Part shown: positions 53,852 to 63,429 of the stretch, piece by piece
Layout of the letters: every line of letters starts with the position of its first letter
How positions within the stretch are numbered: position 1 is the first letter of the stretch
Origin: Nonomuraea montanisoli
Lineage (GTDB): Bacteria; Actinomycetota; Actinomycetes; Streptosporangiales; Streptosporangiaceae
Assembly (NCBI RefSeq): GCF_013363975.1
Contig: NZ_JABWGN010000012.1
Location: 31,423-95,422, forward strand
Direction of reading: 5' to 3'
DNA length: 64,000 nt
Position numbers and translations under genes: made by a program
Notes under the pieces: generated by a model
What the model saw: only the letters and a program-made list of their open reading frames with translations
Databases searched by the model: none
Told to the model about the DNA's origin: nothing

Positions 53852-55411
53852 CTAGCTCTTCGCGGCCTGCCCGGTTCCCTTGACGCAGTACGGGCAGAAA
53901 GGTTCGGGGTCGACGCAGATCTTGACGCTGTCAGAGTCGTTGGCGGGATCGAGATCCAGCTCCTTGCCGTCGGCGGTGGCCGCGTTGGTCGTCTCGCCGA
54001 TCGCTGTGGCCTTGGCATGGACGGTCAACGTGGCCGAGGCGCCACTGGCCAGGGAACCGACCGTCCATATCCCGCTCGCCGGCGCGTAGGCCCCGTCGGA
54101 GGCCGTGGCCGACACGAAGGCGAGGTTGGCCGGCAGCACGTCCTTGACCGTGACCCCCGTCGCGTCGTTCGGGCCGGCGTTGCGTACGGTGACGCGGTAG
54201 ATGACGGTCTGGCCCACGGTCACCCTGGTCGCGTCGGCGGACTTGACCACACTCAGGTCCACGGCCGGGTTGACCTCGGTAACGGCGTCGCCGCTGGCAG
54301 AGGTCAGCTGCTCCGGCTCCGGACCGAGCCGGTTCTCGTAGCCGACCGTCCCCCGGTTGGTCACCTTCCCGCCCGCTGCGTCCCGACCGACCTTGACCTT
54401 GAACTCCACGGTGGTGCCGCCGGGCAGACTTGCGGCGTTGGGCAGCGAGCCCCCGGCCGCGGCGGTGGCGCCGTTCCCCAAGGTGAAGGAGACCTTGCCG
54501 GCCGCGGCGTCGAACGCGCCCTGGTCGTCGCCCGCCTGATCGGTCTTGTCCCCGCTGCCCGGGCCGTCGACCACCCGGAGCGAGCCGGGCACGAAGGTGG
54601 TCCCCGCCGGGACGGTGTCGGAGAGGCGCACGTTCTCCGCCGTGGCGCCGCCCTTGTTGACCGCGGTGAGGCGGTAGGTGATCACGTCGCCGACGTCGAC
54701 CGGCCCCCGCGGGCTCGCGGTCTTGCTGAGGACGACGCATGGCGCGGTCGCGAAGGAGATGTCATCGAGCAGGTTGCCGATGGCGCGGTTCCCTCCGGCC
54801 GCCGAGACGGAACGGAAGGCGAACCTGGTGGTCGTCTGGCCCGCGGGCACGATGTAGGTGCCGGAGTAGGTGCCCCAGTTCCCGGTGCCGTCCGACATGA
54901 CCTGCTGTTGCACCGGGGCCGCCGGAGCGCCGATGTCCACGGCCATCGTGTCGACCCCCAGGCGGCCGCGGTGGGATAGCCGCCAGTACAGCTTCGTCCC
55001 CGGGGTGGTCGCGCGGTCCTGGTACAGGGTCGAGACCTGGTTGGCGTTCAGCTCGGCGAGTTGCCTGCCCTCCTTGGGCGGGGTGTTGGTCGGGTTCGGC
55101 GGGCTGGCCCACAGCTCGATCATGTGGTCGGTGGCGGTGGTGAGCCAGCCGGGCACGTGGCTCGGCGTGCCGGTCTGTGAGGCGTCGGGGAACAAGGCCC
55201 ACGTCCCGCGGCTGACGACCGGCTGCTCGAAACCGCCGTTGACCAGCGACACCTGGTCGGGGCAGGAAGCGGGATCCGGCGCGACCCGCAGAACCGCCGG
55301 GGCGGTGACGGCAGGCGCGGCGTCGGCCGGGACCGCGCCGAACAGTGTCAGCGGAAGGGCCACCGCCGCGAGGGCGGCGACCGGGTAACACATCCCTTGG
55401 ATGTGCCTCAT
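53852..55411 (-). CDS. Secreted protein with DUF11 repeats
   Basis: From the ATG at 55411 (MRHIQGMCYPVAALAAVALP), with GAGGA upstream, the product has 519 residues and a signal peptide ending near PADAAP. Residues about 45-240 are a jelly-roll-like domain (VNGGFEQPVVSRGTW to NLLDDISFATAPCV). Two DUF11 (conserved-repeat) domains follow: LSKTASPRGPVDVGDVITYRLTAVNKG to about 375, and LSVVKSADATRVTVGQTVIYRVTVRNAGPND onwards, with NAATADG near the end. The tail carries Cys residues (CVDPEPFCPYC) but no membrane anchor. Proteins of this layout lie on the surface of actinomycetes, with no known catalytic activity. Confidence 0.85.
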   Translation of the reverse strand: MRHIQGMCYPVAALAAVALPLTLFGAVPADAAPAVTAPAVLRVAPDPASCPDQVSLVNGGFEQPVVSRGTWALFPDASQTGTPSHVPGWLTTATDHMIELWASPPNPTNTPPKEGRQLAELNANQVSTLYQDRATTPGTKLYWRLSHRGRLGVDTMAVDIGAPAAPVQQQVMSDGTGNWGTYSGTYIVPAGQTTTRFAFRSVSAAGGNRAIGNLLDDISFATAPCVVLSKTASPRGPVDVGDVITYRLTAVNKGGATAENVRLSDTVPAGTTFVPGSLRVVDGPGSGDKTDQAGDDQGAFDAAAGKVSFTLGNGATAAAGGSLPNAASLPGGTTVEFKVKVGRDAAGGKVTNRGTVGYENRLGPEPEQLTSASGDAVTEVNPAVDLSVVKSADATRVTVGQTVIYRVTVRNAGPNDATGVTVKDVLPANLAFVSATASDGAYAPASGIWTVGSLASGASATLTVHAKATAIGETTNAATADGKELDLDPANDSDSVKICVDPEPFCPYCVKGTGQAAKS

Positions 55412-55927
55412 CGTGGTGTTCCTCTCGTCGCGGAGAACTGCCTTCATCCACCGGGCCGGGTGAACGGCGCCGGCGCCGGACGGCAGCCTCGCCCGTCGAG
55501 GGCACGTGGCGGCACGCGACACGTGCGGTCGCACCAACAGTTGGCTTGATCTTGTTCAGCGCGTACCCGGCCCCTCGGCATCGCCGGCGGTCTGTCCCGC
55601 CGTGCGCCGGCGCGGTCAGGGGCCGGTCATGCCGGCCTCAGCCATCACCGTCAGCGCAGCGATCACCGTGCCCGTCGCCCACGCCGCCGCGATCGGCGCC
55701 CGTGGCTCGGCGGGATAAGGCCATGTTCCGACCGACGCCCGGGGTGAGCGTCGCAGGCCCGGTCCTGCCGCCGTACACCGCTCGGTTCTCGGCCATCGAG
55801 AGCTGAGCGCCATGTCGACGGCATACCGGTTGCCGACGTTCTTCCACCACCCGTCGCCGGGTAGGCGACGACATTGAGGACAGGGGCGTCGGCGCGGTCA
55901 CCGCCGCGCTCGGCGGCGACGTGAGCG
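55412..55927. other. Intergenic region, nothing recognised
   Basis: Probable promoter region for the 55411 gene plus non-coding sequence. I see no motif-bearing frame. Confidence 0.4.
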
Positions 55928-56392
55928 TCACACCTGAGGGGGCTTCACGTACGTCACCCGGACGTTCAGGTAGGTCGAGCCTCCATAGTCGTGTCCACGG
56001 ATGGCGAGCAGGTTGCAGCACTCCAGGTACTCCGCCGGGACGACGACGTCGATGGCTCCGGTCCTGCAGTAGCCGCTCCTGACCGATTGCACGAGGTGGC
56101 CGTTCAGATAGACCTGGGCGTCGTTGTCTATCGTTCCTTGGATACGGACCTGCTGTGCGTTGCGCGGGAGATGGAGCCAGTGGCGCACCAGGATGTCGGT
56201 GTTGCGCGCCCATGGCGTCTTGACGTTCTCGGGAGTGTTGAACGAGCAGCCGCTGGCGGTGCCGAAGCCTGCCTGACCCGTCTGCCACTCACTGTCGTCG
56301 AAGCCCCGCTCGTAGAACAGGGGAACGTCGGTCGCGGGCGGCACCTGGCGGTACCTCCAGCCCGTGCTGTTGTAGTCGAGTTCCGTCACGAC
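55928..56392 (-). pseudogene. Fragment of a secreted protein with a beta-sandwich domain
   Basis: The 154-codon stretch begins VVTELDYNSTGWRYRQVPPA and includes FYERGFDDSEWQTGQAGFG, WLHLPRNAQQVRIQGTIDND and LLAIRGHDYGGSTYLNVRVTY. This is the jelly-roll domain type attached to many exported actinobacterial enzymes. There is no signal peptide, and the frame upstream is low-complexity, so the N-terminus and catalytic part appear lost. A GTG at 56389 could still start a short protein. Confidence 0.5.
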
Positions 56393-56640
56393 GGGTCCGT
56401 TATTCCTTGCCGAAGGATTTCCTCTTGTGTTCCCGAGCTGCGGCCCTCGTCGTGGCCGGTCCGGGAGGGCGGCGCGTGAGCCGGTCAGCCCCCGGCAGGC
56501 GCTCGCGTGACCCCTGCCGCCAAGCGTGGCGACCGGCGGCCCCGACACAGTTCCCCCGCGGCGAACCGCGACCCGGACCGCAAGCGTCGGCTGCCGACCA
56601 TGATCCTTCTCACCGACAACCGTCGTACCGATGCGCCGCC

Positions 56641-56715
56641 ACCGCGGTACCCGCCGTCAAGGTGCTTGTCTTTCCCAAGACCTCCGGATTCCGGCATGAC
56701 TCGATCCCCGATAGT
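56641..56715 (+). pseudogene. N-terminal scrap of a ThuA-like domain
   Basis: Twenty-five codons read TAVPAVKVLVFPKTSGFRHD and then SIPD. The text KVLVFSKTAGFRHDSIP is the well-conserved beginning of ThuA-like (trehalose-utilisation) domains of secreted proteins. The frame loses similarity at once, and the end of the converging membrane-protein gene follows at 56718. Confidence 0.55.
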
Positions 56716-56717
56716 GC

Positions 56718-57197
56718 TCACCCAGCCGAGGGCATGCCCGCGGTGGCGCGCTCCCGCTGCCGACGCGGGAGGGCGGCCAGCCCGGCGAGCCAGCCCAGCG
56801 CGATCCCCCAGAGCAGGCCCGCGATCAGCCCGCCCACAAGATGTCCGGCGTATGCCCCCAGGCCCGCCGAAGCGATCTGGGACAGCACGACCGCTCGCAA
56901 CAGGTTCACGATCACCGCCCCCAGCACGAACGCCCCCCACGTGCGCCAGAAGCCACCCCGAGCCTGGGCCACCATGACGACCAGCACCAAGGCGAGGACG
57001 CTGTCGGCGAGCGTGACGAGCCAGGTCGTCTCCCCCAGCGGCACCACACGCAGACCCGGCAGCCCGTACGGCAGGCCGAGCGCGGACGGCACGGCCAGGT
57101 AGCCCATCCGGGTGACCAGCGCGCTCCCCAACAGTCCGAAGGCCAGGACGATCGCGAGCGTGACGATCGCGGGGAGGCTATTGCGACTAATGCTCAT
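56718..57197 (-). CDS. Small integral membrane protein
   Basis: From the ATG at 57197 (MSISRNSLPAIVTLAIVLAFG) the product has 159 residues with four or five hydrophobic helices, for example TLADSVLALVLVVMVAQA, GAFVLGAVIVNLLRAVVL and LVGGLIAGLLWGIALGWLAGLAAL. The Gly-rich last helices suggest tight packing. I do not recognise the family. It is divergent from the GH5 gene, with 66 bases between. Confidence 0.7.
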   Translation of the reverse strand: MSISRNSLPAIVTLAIVLAFGLLGSALVTRMGYLAVPSALGLPYGLPGLRVVPLGETTWLVTLADSVLALVLVVMVAQARGGFWRTWGAFVLGAVIVNLLRAVVLSQIASAGLGAYAGHLVGGLIAGLLWGIALGWLAGLAALPRRQRERATAGMPSAG

Positions 57198-57263
57198 GTT
57201 CGGCAGGCTAGCCGCGACCGCGATTCTGGCGGAAGACCCCCGTTCCCGGTGACCGGAGTTCAT

Positions 57264-58676
57264 ATGAAGAGTGCTCGGCTCATCACGGCCGTCGCCGTGC
57301 TCGCTGTCCTGGCCGGGGGCGGCGTCGCCGCGGCGACCAGACCCACCCCGAAGCCCGTCGCCCGGTTCGTCACGGACGATCAGGGCAGGGTGCTGCTCCT
57401 GCACGGCTTCAACACGGCCAGCAGCGCCAAGAGCACGCCTGACGGCCTGCCGACGTTCACCGAGGCGGACCTCGACCGTGAATACCGGGACATGGGGACG
57501 AACTTCGTCCGCTTTCTGATCCAGTGGCGCACGCTCGAGCCCACCCCCGGCACCTATGACACGAAATATCTGGACAAGGTGGCTGAGCGCGTCGCCTGGT
57601 ACGCCAAGCGTGGCTACCACGTGATGCTGGACATGCACCAGGACCTGTGGGGCAGCGACATCACCCCCGGTAGAGGCGCGGGCAACGGCGCGCCCGGGTG
57701 GGCCACACACCTCGACGGCCTCCCGGTCAGCACCGACCAGCCCACCTGGGAGATGTACTACTTGGAACCCGGCGTCATACGGGCCTTCGACCACTTCTGG
57801 AACACCACCGGTGACCACCCCGAACTGATGGACCACTACGCCAAGGCGTGGAAGGCGGTGGCTGCCAGGTTCAAGGACGACCCCGCCGTCATCGGCTACG
57901 ACCTGATGAACGAGCCCTGGGGCGGCTCGATCCAGGGCGCCCAGTTCGAAACCGGCCCGCTGGCCACCCTCTACCGCAGGTCGATCGCGGAGATCAGGTC
58001 GGTCGACCCCGACGGCTGGATCTTCCTCGAGCCCCAGGCCGTGGGCGTCAACTGGGGTTTGCCGTCGGCCCTGCCGCACTTCGACGACCCACGCGACGGC
58101 CAGCCGCGCATCGGCCTGGCTCCGCACCTCTATCCGCTCCCGCTCGACCTGGGAGATGACTACACGGCCGGTTCCCGTCGGTGGACCGATCGCACACTGG
58201 GCTGGTGGCGGGACAACATGCTACGCACCGCCGAACGCGTGGGCGGCCCTGTGGTGCTGGGCGAGTTCGGGCTGGACATGTCCCGGCCGGGCTCCCCCGA
58301 CCTGGTCAAGCGGGTGCTCGGGCTCACCGACCAGGTGAACATGGGCCGCGCGTACTGGTCACGCGACCCCGGACCCTGGGGCCCCTACGACGACAAGGGG
58401 AAGCCGGGGCCGCTGGTCGCCGCGATGGCCCGGCCGTACCCCAGGGCGGTCGGCGGGGTGCCGGTGAGCGTCACCTACGACGAGAAGTCCCGCGCGCTGA
58501 CCTTGGTCTTCGACGCCAACCAGACCGGCCCGACCGAGATCTATCTGCCCGCACGCGACTTCCCCAATGGTGGGCAGGCTTCCATCGGCGAGGCCACCTG
58601 GGACGCCGGCAGGCGCGTCCTCACCGTGAAGACGAAGACGGCCGGCCGCCTCACCCTCACGATCACCCCTGGATAG
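57264..58676 (+). CDS. Secreted GH5 endoglycoceramidase-like glycoside hydrolase
   Basis: The ATG at 57264 opens a signal peptide (ARLITAVAVLAVLAGGGVAAA), giving 470 residues. The barrel has LLLHGFNTASSAKST, FVRFLIQWRTLEPTPGTYD, MLDMHQDLWG, DLMNEPWGG with acid/base Glu217, and VVLGEFGLD with nucleophile Glu334. These match the endoglycoceramidase branch of GH5, which removes whole glycans from glycosphingolipids or acts on related glycosides. A C-terminal beta domain (about 395-470) completes the fold. The product is exported, and the gene ends just before a strong terminator. Confidence 0.9.
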   Translation: MKSARLITAVAVLAVLAGGGVAAATRPTPKPVARFVTDDQGRVLLLHGFNTASSAKSTPDGLPTFTEADLDREYRDMGTNFVRFLIQWRTLEPTPGTYDTKYLDKVAERVAWYAKRGYHVMLDMHQDLWGSDITPGRGAGNGAPGWATHLDGLPVSTDQPTWEMYYLEPGVIRAFDHFWNTTGDHPELMDHYAKAWKAVAARFKDDPAVIGYDLMNEPWGGSIQGAQFETGPLATLYRRSIAEIRSVDPDGWIFLEPQAVGVNWGLPSALPHFDDPRDGQPRIGLAPHLYPLPLDLGDDYTAGSRRWTDRTLGWWRDNMLRTAERVGGPVVLGEFGLDMSRPGSPDLVKRVLGLTDQVNMGRAYWSRDPGPWGPYDDKGKPGPLVAAMARPYPRAVGGVPVSVTYDEKSRALTLVFDANQTGPTEIYLPARDFPNGGQASIGEATWDAGRRVLTVKTKTAGRLTLTITPG

Positions 58677-58682
58677 CAGTAC

Positions 58683-58706
58683 GGCCCCCGCCACGAGGCG
58701 GGGGCC
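58683..58706 (+). terminator. Terminator of the GH5 gene
   Basis: A perfect 10-bp GC stem, GGCCCCCGCC / GGCGGGGGCC, with loop ACGA, starts six bases after the stop codon. No T-run. Confidence 0.75.
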
Positions 58707-58944
58707 CGTAGCCGTCTGGTCGAGGCCGGCCGACGTGAACCGGCGCGCCCTCCATCCTGCGATCGGTCTTGAGGAACAGGGCCAGGATCGCCGTCGGCAC
58801 CGCCGCGATGGTGGTCGTGGTGAAAGCCGGCACAACGGCCGCCACAGTACTGCTGCAAGGTGATGACCAACCCTGATGCAATCATCATGACCATAGGGCC
58901 TCTGACGTGCCGGATTGTCTGTACACGGACCTATGATCTTCCCC

Positions 58945-59592
58945 ATGCCGATATCCGCCATCCCCGCGTCCCTGTCCTATGCCGATGCCGATGCCCGCCT
59001 GGGTGGCGCGTTGTCCGCGGTGTTCGAGGGTGCGGGAGCGTCACCTGGCTACGCCGAGGTGCTGTTCTTCGACGGCGACCTCACCCTCGACGGGGATTTC
59101 CTGGACGCCATCAACGAACTGCGCGGCGGCGACGTCGAGTTGATCGTGGTCACCGGCAATCTGACGGTCAACGGCCCGATCGCGCTCTATGACGACCGGC
59201 CCGGCCTGTACGTCGGCGGTCACACCGAGGCCGAGACCTTGGAGGGCGGCGAAGCGGAGATCTACATCCACGACGGCGCCTTCACCCACCTGGTCTACGG
59301 CTGGTACAACCACGGCTCCTTGCGGACCGGGATCGTCGACACCCCCTGGGTGATCGACTACGACCACGCCATGGACGTGTACGCCCCCGGCGGGCGCTGG
59401 GTGAACAATTACGACGATGACGACGACGACGCAGACTTCGCCGTCGGGGACAGCATCGTCGAGGCGTTCGTGCCCGAGGTCGTCGACGCGGAGGACCGTC
59501 GCCTGGACGTCGACGAGTTCCTGGACCGGTTGCGGGCCGGGCTGCCGGTCCTGCGGCCCGGAGCCCTGGACGGCGGCCGAGTCGGCGCTTGA
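58945..59592 (+). CDS. Acidic hypothetical protein, possibly beta-helical
   Basis: I use the ATG at 58945 (MPISAIPASLSYADADARLG), giving 215 residues; an ATG at 58933 is also possible, and neither has a good Shine-Dalgarno. The text VLFFDGDLTLDGDFLDAI, VELIVVTGNLTVNGPIALYDDRPGLYVGG, EIYIHDGAFTHLVYGWYNHGSL has the strand-turn repeat of right-handed beta-helices or polymer-forming proteins. Six Asp in a row (YDDDDDDAD) lie near residue 165. Very acidic, without signal peptide. Family not recognised. Confidence 0.7.
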   Translation: MPISAIPASLSYADADARLGGALSAVFEGAGASPGYAEVLFFDGDLTLDGDFLDAINELRGGDVELIVVTGNLTVNGPIALYDDRPGLYVGGHTEAETLEGGEAEIYIHDGAFTHLVYGWYNHGSLRTGIVDTPWVIDYDHAMDVYAPGGRWVNNYDDDDDDADFAVGDSIVEAFVPEVVDAEDRRLDVDEFLDRLRAGLPVLRPGALDGGRVGA

Positions 59593-59713
59593 TCACGTGT
59601 TCCGGGCGTGCATGAGGCGCGCCCCTGGGCTACTACAACTCGTCTCGTGAGTCGTCGTTCGGCACCGTGTGCGTATCAGGTGACGGATGCTCCGCGGTGG
59701 CTGGGCCCGCCGG

Positions 59714-60007
59714 TCAGTCGATGCCTTCGACGATGCGGAAGTCGCGCTGGACGCCGTCGGGGAGGGCCACCAGCGCCTTCTGGTATGCCTCGCTCTCGTA
59801 TGCCGCGACGGCCAGTTCAAAGCTGTCGAACTCGACCAGAACGACGCGTTGCGTGATTCCGGCCTCGTGGGCGACGACTCGACCGCCACGAGACAGGGTG
59901 CGCCCGCCCCCGGCCTGGACAGCCGGACGGGCCAGCTTGTTGTAGGCAGTCAGGCTTTCAGGGTCGGAAATGGCGGGGTAGACACTGACCCAGTAACCCT
60001 TAGCCAT
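59714..60007 (-). CDS. DUF1330 protein
   Basis: The ATG at 60007 (MAKGYWVSVYPAISDPESL) follows AGGAGG, giving 97 residues. The motifs YNKLARPAVQAGGGRTLSRGG and VLVEFDSFELAVAAYESEAYQKALV are diagnostic for DUF1330, a ferredoxin-like dimeric fold related to ABM proteins. Biochemical role unknown. It is divergent from the LysR gene at 60195 and is probably its target. Confidence 0.9.
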   Translation of the reverse strand: MAKGYWVSVYPAISDPESLTAYNKLARPAVQAGGGRTLSRGGRVVAHEAGITQRVVLVEFDSFELAVAAYESEAYQKALVALPDGVQRDFRIVEGID

Positions 60008-60194
60008 GGAAACCTCCTGTGTTCGGCCGGACACGTCCGACTTCGAATTGACACTCAATCGATCGATCCCGGCGACGGGCAATGCGGTCAGCGGAATCGT
60101 CATATGCGCAGGTTAGGGCTTGATGTGCGGTCGAGGGAAAGATCGGTACGGGATAGACTCAGAACGGATCGTTATCAATCGGCGGGGAGGGCAC

Positions 60195-61106
60195 GTGGCG
60201 CCGGATACGGTGAGCCTGCGGTACTTCCTGGTGCTGGCGCAGGAGTTGAACTTCACCCGCGCGGCCGCACGGATCGGTATCGCACAGCCCGCACTCAGCG
60301 CCCGGATACGCCGATTGGAGGCTGAACTCGGTACGGCCCTGCTGGTCCGCAACACGCGCAGCGTCGTATTGACCACGGCCGGTGCGGCTTTGGCGGAGTC
60401 CGCGCCACCCGCGCTGGCGGCGCTGGACCGGGCATGGGACACCGCCCGGAGCGCGGCGGCCGGTGAACTGGGCACGCTGCGCATCGGATACAGCCTCAGC
60501 GCCGGGGCCGAGACGGCACCGGCGCTGGTGGACAGGCTGATTCGCGGCAACAGCGGACTCGAGGTCGGCGCGGTCCCGATGGCGACACCGGAGATCTCCC
60601 CCGCGGTCGCCGACGGCCGCATCGATGCCGGGATCACCCGCGGTGAACAGCCGGGCCGTGGCGTGCGCCGGTTCCTGCTGCGGCGTCAGCGCGTCGGGGT
60701 TCAGCTGGCGCAGCACCATCCGCTGGCCGAACACCCGGAGATCGAGATCGCCGACGCGGCCGCGTATCCGCTGCGACTCCCGGAGCGTGCGACCAACCCC
60801 GTGATCCACGATCAGCTGTCCGCACTGTTCCGGGACACCCGACCACACCCGCGGTTCCACACGCCCGCGGTCTCTTTCGACATGTCTCAGCGCGACCTGC
60901 GCGACGGGGTCACCCTCGCCCCGGCCGGAGAAGCCGCGGTCACGGCATCACCGGCCGGTCTCACCTGGCGACCGCTGCGGGGCGCGCCCAGCCTGACCAT
61001 CCACCTGGTCCTCCCACGCGAGCTGTCGCCGCTGCACCGCCGCATCCGTGCCGTCGCCAGAACCCTGGCGCACGAGCTGCACTGGCTGCCGGACAAGCAC
61101 GGGTAA
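60195..61106 (+). CDS. LysR-family transcriptional regulator
   Basis: I choose the GTG at 60195 because GGGAGGG lies just upstream and the product then starts at the helix-turn-helix (TVSLRYFLVLAQELNFTRAA ARIGIAQPALSARIRRLEAEL), giving 303 residues. A periplasmic-binding-like effector domain follows (GTLRIGYSLSAGAETAPALVDRL onwards). It probably activates the divergent DUF1330 gene on binding a small ligand; the 187-base gap between them is the usual place for its binding sites. Confidence 0.9.
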   Translation: MAPDTVSLRYFLVLAQELNFTRAAARIGIAQPALSARIRRLEAELGTALLVRNTRSVVLTTAGAALAESAPPALAALDRAWDTARSAAAGELGTLRIGYSLSAGAETAPALVDRLIRGNSGLEVGAVPMATPEISPAVADGRIDAGITRGEQPGRGVRRFLLRRQRVGVQLAQHHPLAEHPEIEIADAAAYPLRLPERATNPVIHDQLSALFRDTRPHPRFHTPAVSFDMSQRDLRDGVTLAPAGEAAVTASPAGLTWRPLRGAPSLTIHLVLPRELSPLHRRIRAVARTLAHELHWLPDKHG

Positions 61107-61265
61107 CCGGCGGGAACGTCCGCCGTCAACGGCGTCCATGACGTCGGTCCATGCTTGACGCAAACCGCTGTTCCCTTGCTCCTCGAGGCGCTGGCGACCT
61201 CGCGTAATCCAGTGACGCCTATTCGCGCAGGACAAGTCCTGGACGCGCCACAACCGACAGGTGCA

Positions 61266-62585
61266 TCAGCCCAGGACTGTGCCCGAGTTCTCGGTGCCGC
61301 GGGGACGCTTGCGGGAGAACGCCGAAAGGTCTACGGCCAGGCCGGTGTGCTCGCCGACGAATCGTACCGGCCGTTCGTCGTGATCTACGCCGTTCTCGGT
61401 CTGTTCGATGATTGCGGCGAGGAACTTGCCGACGACCGGCGCGTTCTTGAACTGGTTGCCGCTCGTCCCCATGGCGACGTAGAACCCGTCCAGCTCCGTA
61501 CGGTCGTAGATCGGCGTCCAGTCGTCGGCGACGTCGTAGACTCCCACGACCCCGCGAGCCCGATTCGGTATCTCCAACGCCGGTAGCCGTCGCGCAGCCC
61601 TCGTCACCTGGGCCTCGAACACCGCCGTCGTCGGATGTGCGGTGACGGCGTCCGGGTCGTCCACCCACTGCAGCGGATCGCATTCCGGTTCCGTGCCACC
61701 CACCAGCAGTCCCCCGCCGGCCTCACCGCGCAGGTAGATGCCCAGGTCCATGTCCGCGACGCAGATCCCGGCGCGGTTGTCGGCGCCGGGACCCACGCCG
61801 AAACCCACGGGGGCCGCCACGTGCGCGACCTCCTGCCGTAACGGCCGGCATCCCACGGTGAAGTCGGATCCGACCGAGGCCAGCTCGTTGATGCGGGTCG
61901 ACCACGGGCCTGCGGCGTTGACCACCACGCCGCAGGAGATCCTGCTCCCGTCCGCGAGTGTCACCGCGGTGACCCGGCCATGAGCCCGCTCGATCCCGCG
62001 CACCGACGTATGGAACCGGAACTCGGCACCGTGTGCCCGCGCGGCGGCGGCCAGATTCTGCGCGGCCAGTTGCGGATCGTTCACGAACCCCGCATCAGGT
62101 GTGTACACGGCACCCAGCGTGGTGTCGGTCTCGGCCCAGAACTCGTCGTCGTCGATGCGTTTCGGTGGCCAGTACCTGCCGACGTCGATGCCCGGGATCC
62201 GCTCCGACAGGTCCGCACTCGTCCACTCCTCGAACGGGATACCCGCGTTCTGGAACAACGGCAGGTACACCGACCGAGGAGCCACGTCCACGTCCAGCAT
62301 CGCCATCCCGCACCGTACGTACCGAGCCAACGGCCCGACGTCGCGGCCAAGGTGCTCCGCCCACGACTTCCAGCCGAAGTGCGCCTCCCAGGCGGTGGCG
62401 ACGCCCGCGGCGGTGGAGAAGTTGAACCGCACCACCGCGCTGGACGCACTCGTGGAGCCGTGGCCGGCGCCCCCGGCCTTGTCGACCACCGTCACCTGCC
62501 GGCCACGGCGGGCGAGTTCCAGGGCGACCGACGCGCCGATCACCCCCGACCCGATCACCACGACGTCCGTGCGCCTACCGGGCAC
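61266..62585 (-). CDS. FAD-dependent oxidoreductase (DAO / sarcosine oxidase-like)
   Basis: The 439-residue protein starts with the FAD-binding sequence TDVVVIGSGVIGASVALELARRGRQVTVVDKAGGAGHGSTSASS. Later come GVVVNAAGPWSTRINELA and, near the end, GVYDVADDWTPIYDRTELDGFYVAMGTSGNQFKNAP, the second flavin-contact motif of the DAO family. It oxidises an amine or amino acid with O2, substrate unknown. The start overlaps the end of the upstream esterase gene by 11 bases, so it is the last gene of a three-gene operon. Confidence 0.9.
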   Translation of the reverse strand: MPGRRTDVVVIGSGVIGASVALELARRGRQVTVVDKAGGAGHGSTSASSAVVRFNFSTAAGVATAWEAHFGWKSWAEHLGRDVGPLARYVRCGMAMLDVDVAPRSVYLPLFQNAGIPFEEWTSADLSERIPGIDVGRYWPPKRIDDDEFWAETDTTLGAVYTPDAGFVNDPQLAAQNLAAAARAHGAEFRFHTSVRGIERAHGRVTAVTLADGSRISCGVVVNAAGPWSTRINELASVGSDFTVGCRPLRQEVAHVAAPVGFGVGPGADNRAGICVADMDLGIYLRGEAGGGLLVGGTEPECDPLQWVDDPDAVTAHPTTAVFEAQVTRAARRLPALEIPNRARGVVGVYDVADDWTPIYDRTELDGFYVAMGTSGNQFKNAPVVGKFLAAIIEQTENGVDHDERPVRFVGEHTGLAVDLSAFSRKRPRGTENSGTVLG

Positions 62586-63429
62586 GGCAGGTCCTGAGAT
62601 AGCTGAGGAACGAGGCCTGCAGCCCAGTCACGTGCGTTTCGTGCATGAGTGCGCTGGTGACGGATCCGCTGCGTGAGGTGAGGCGGTGAAGGAACATGGC
62701 CGTGTTCTTCGCGAGATTCTGGTAGACCGCCATGTCTCCGAGGATCTCTCGGTCGTTGAAGGTCACGTGAAGCTTGGTGGCAGGCAGGGTGTCACTCATG
62801 GCTTGAAGACGAGCGAAGACCTGACTGTCCGCACCGACAATGCCGGGGCTGCCCGCGCCGATGCTCTCGAAGAAGGTTCCCTTGGTGAGCCAGGCGTAGA
62901 GACTGAAGAGTCCGCCGTAGGAATAGCCGAAGAGGCCGTGACCGCTCGGGGCTGTGCCGTAGTCGCGTTCGATCCGCGGGTGGAGGTCGTCGGTCAGGAA
63001 GTTCAGGAACATATCCCCGCGGCTGTCGCTCAATTCAGCGAGGTAGGCGTCGGCTTGCTCGCGAGTCATCGTGCCTGCTTCGATCCCCATCTCCACCGCA
63101 TCGATGTACTCCTTCGCGATGGGTTCTCCGGGGGGCACGAGGTCGCGGTTGCGCAACCGCTCCCAGTGCTCTGCTTCCTCGCCTGCGTAACCCACGCTGA
63201 CTTGGACGTAGGGCTGAATCGACTGCATGGGGTCCAGTTGCGTGACGATGAGTGGGGCGGTCATGCCCACGGCCCAGTTGCCGTCGAGCACGTACACGAC
63301 AGGCGCCTGCGCCGCGGCAGGGTCGTAGCGCGGTGGCGTGGTGACCCAGACGCCGTAGTCGTGCCCACCGCTGGAACGCATCTCGAAGTAGTCGGTGCCG
63401 GGGAGGCAGCCCTGCCACATGGCGCTCAT
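62575..63429 (-). CDS. Esterase-D-like alpha/beta hydrolase
   Basis: The 284-residue protein has PVVYVLDGNWAVGMTAPLI, typical of the putative esterase family, and the nucleophile elbow GYSYGG with Ser170. VQVSVGYAGEEAEHWERLRNRDLVPP and KLHVTFNDREILGDM also fit enterochelin/esterase-D-type enzymes. No signal peptide, so it is cytoplasmic. The ATG at 63429 overlaps the stop of the amidohydrolase gene (ATGA). Confidence 0.85.
   Translation of the reverse strand: MSAMWQGCLPGTDYFEMRSSGGHDYGVWVTTPPRYDPAAAQAPVVYVLDGNWAVGMTAPLIVTQLDPMQSIQPYVQVSVGYAGEEAEHWERLRNRDLVPPGEPIAKEYIDAVEMGIEAGTMTREQADAYLAELSDSRGDMFLNFLTDDLHPRIERDYGTAPSGHGLFGYSYGGLFSLYAWLTKGTFFESIGAGSPGIVGADSQVFARLQAMSDTLPATKLHVTFNDREILGDMAVYQNLAKNTAMFLHRLTSRSGSVTSALMHETHVTGLQASFLSYLRTCRAR

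Noticed and set aside
59440..59480. Six-Asp run considered as a microsatellite or sequencing artefact
   Set aside because: The codons alternate GAT and GAC, and the frame stays open with sensible sequence on both sides.
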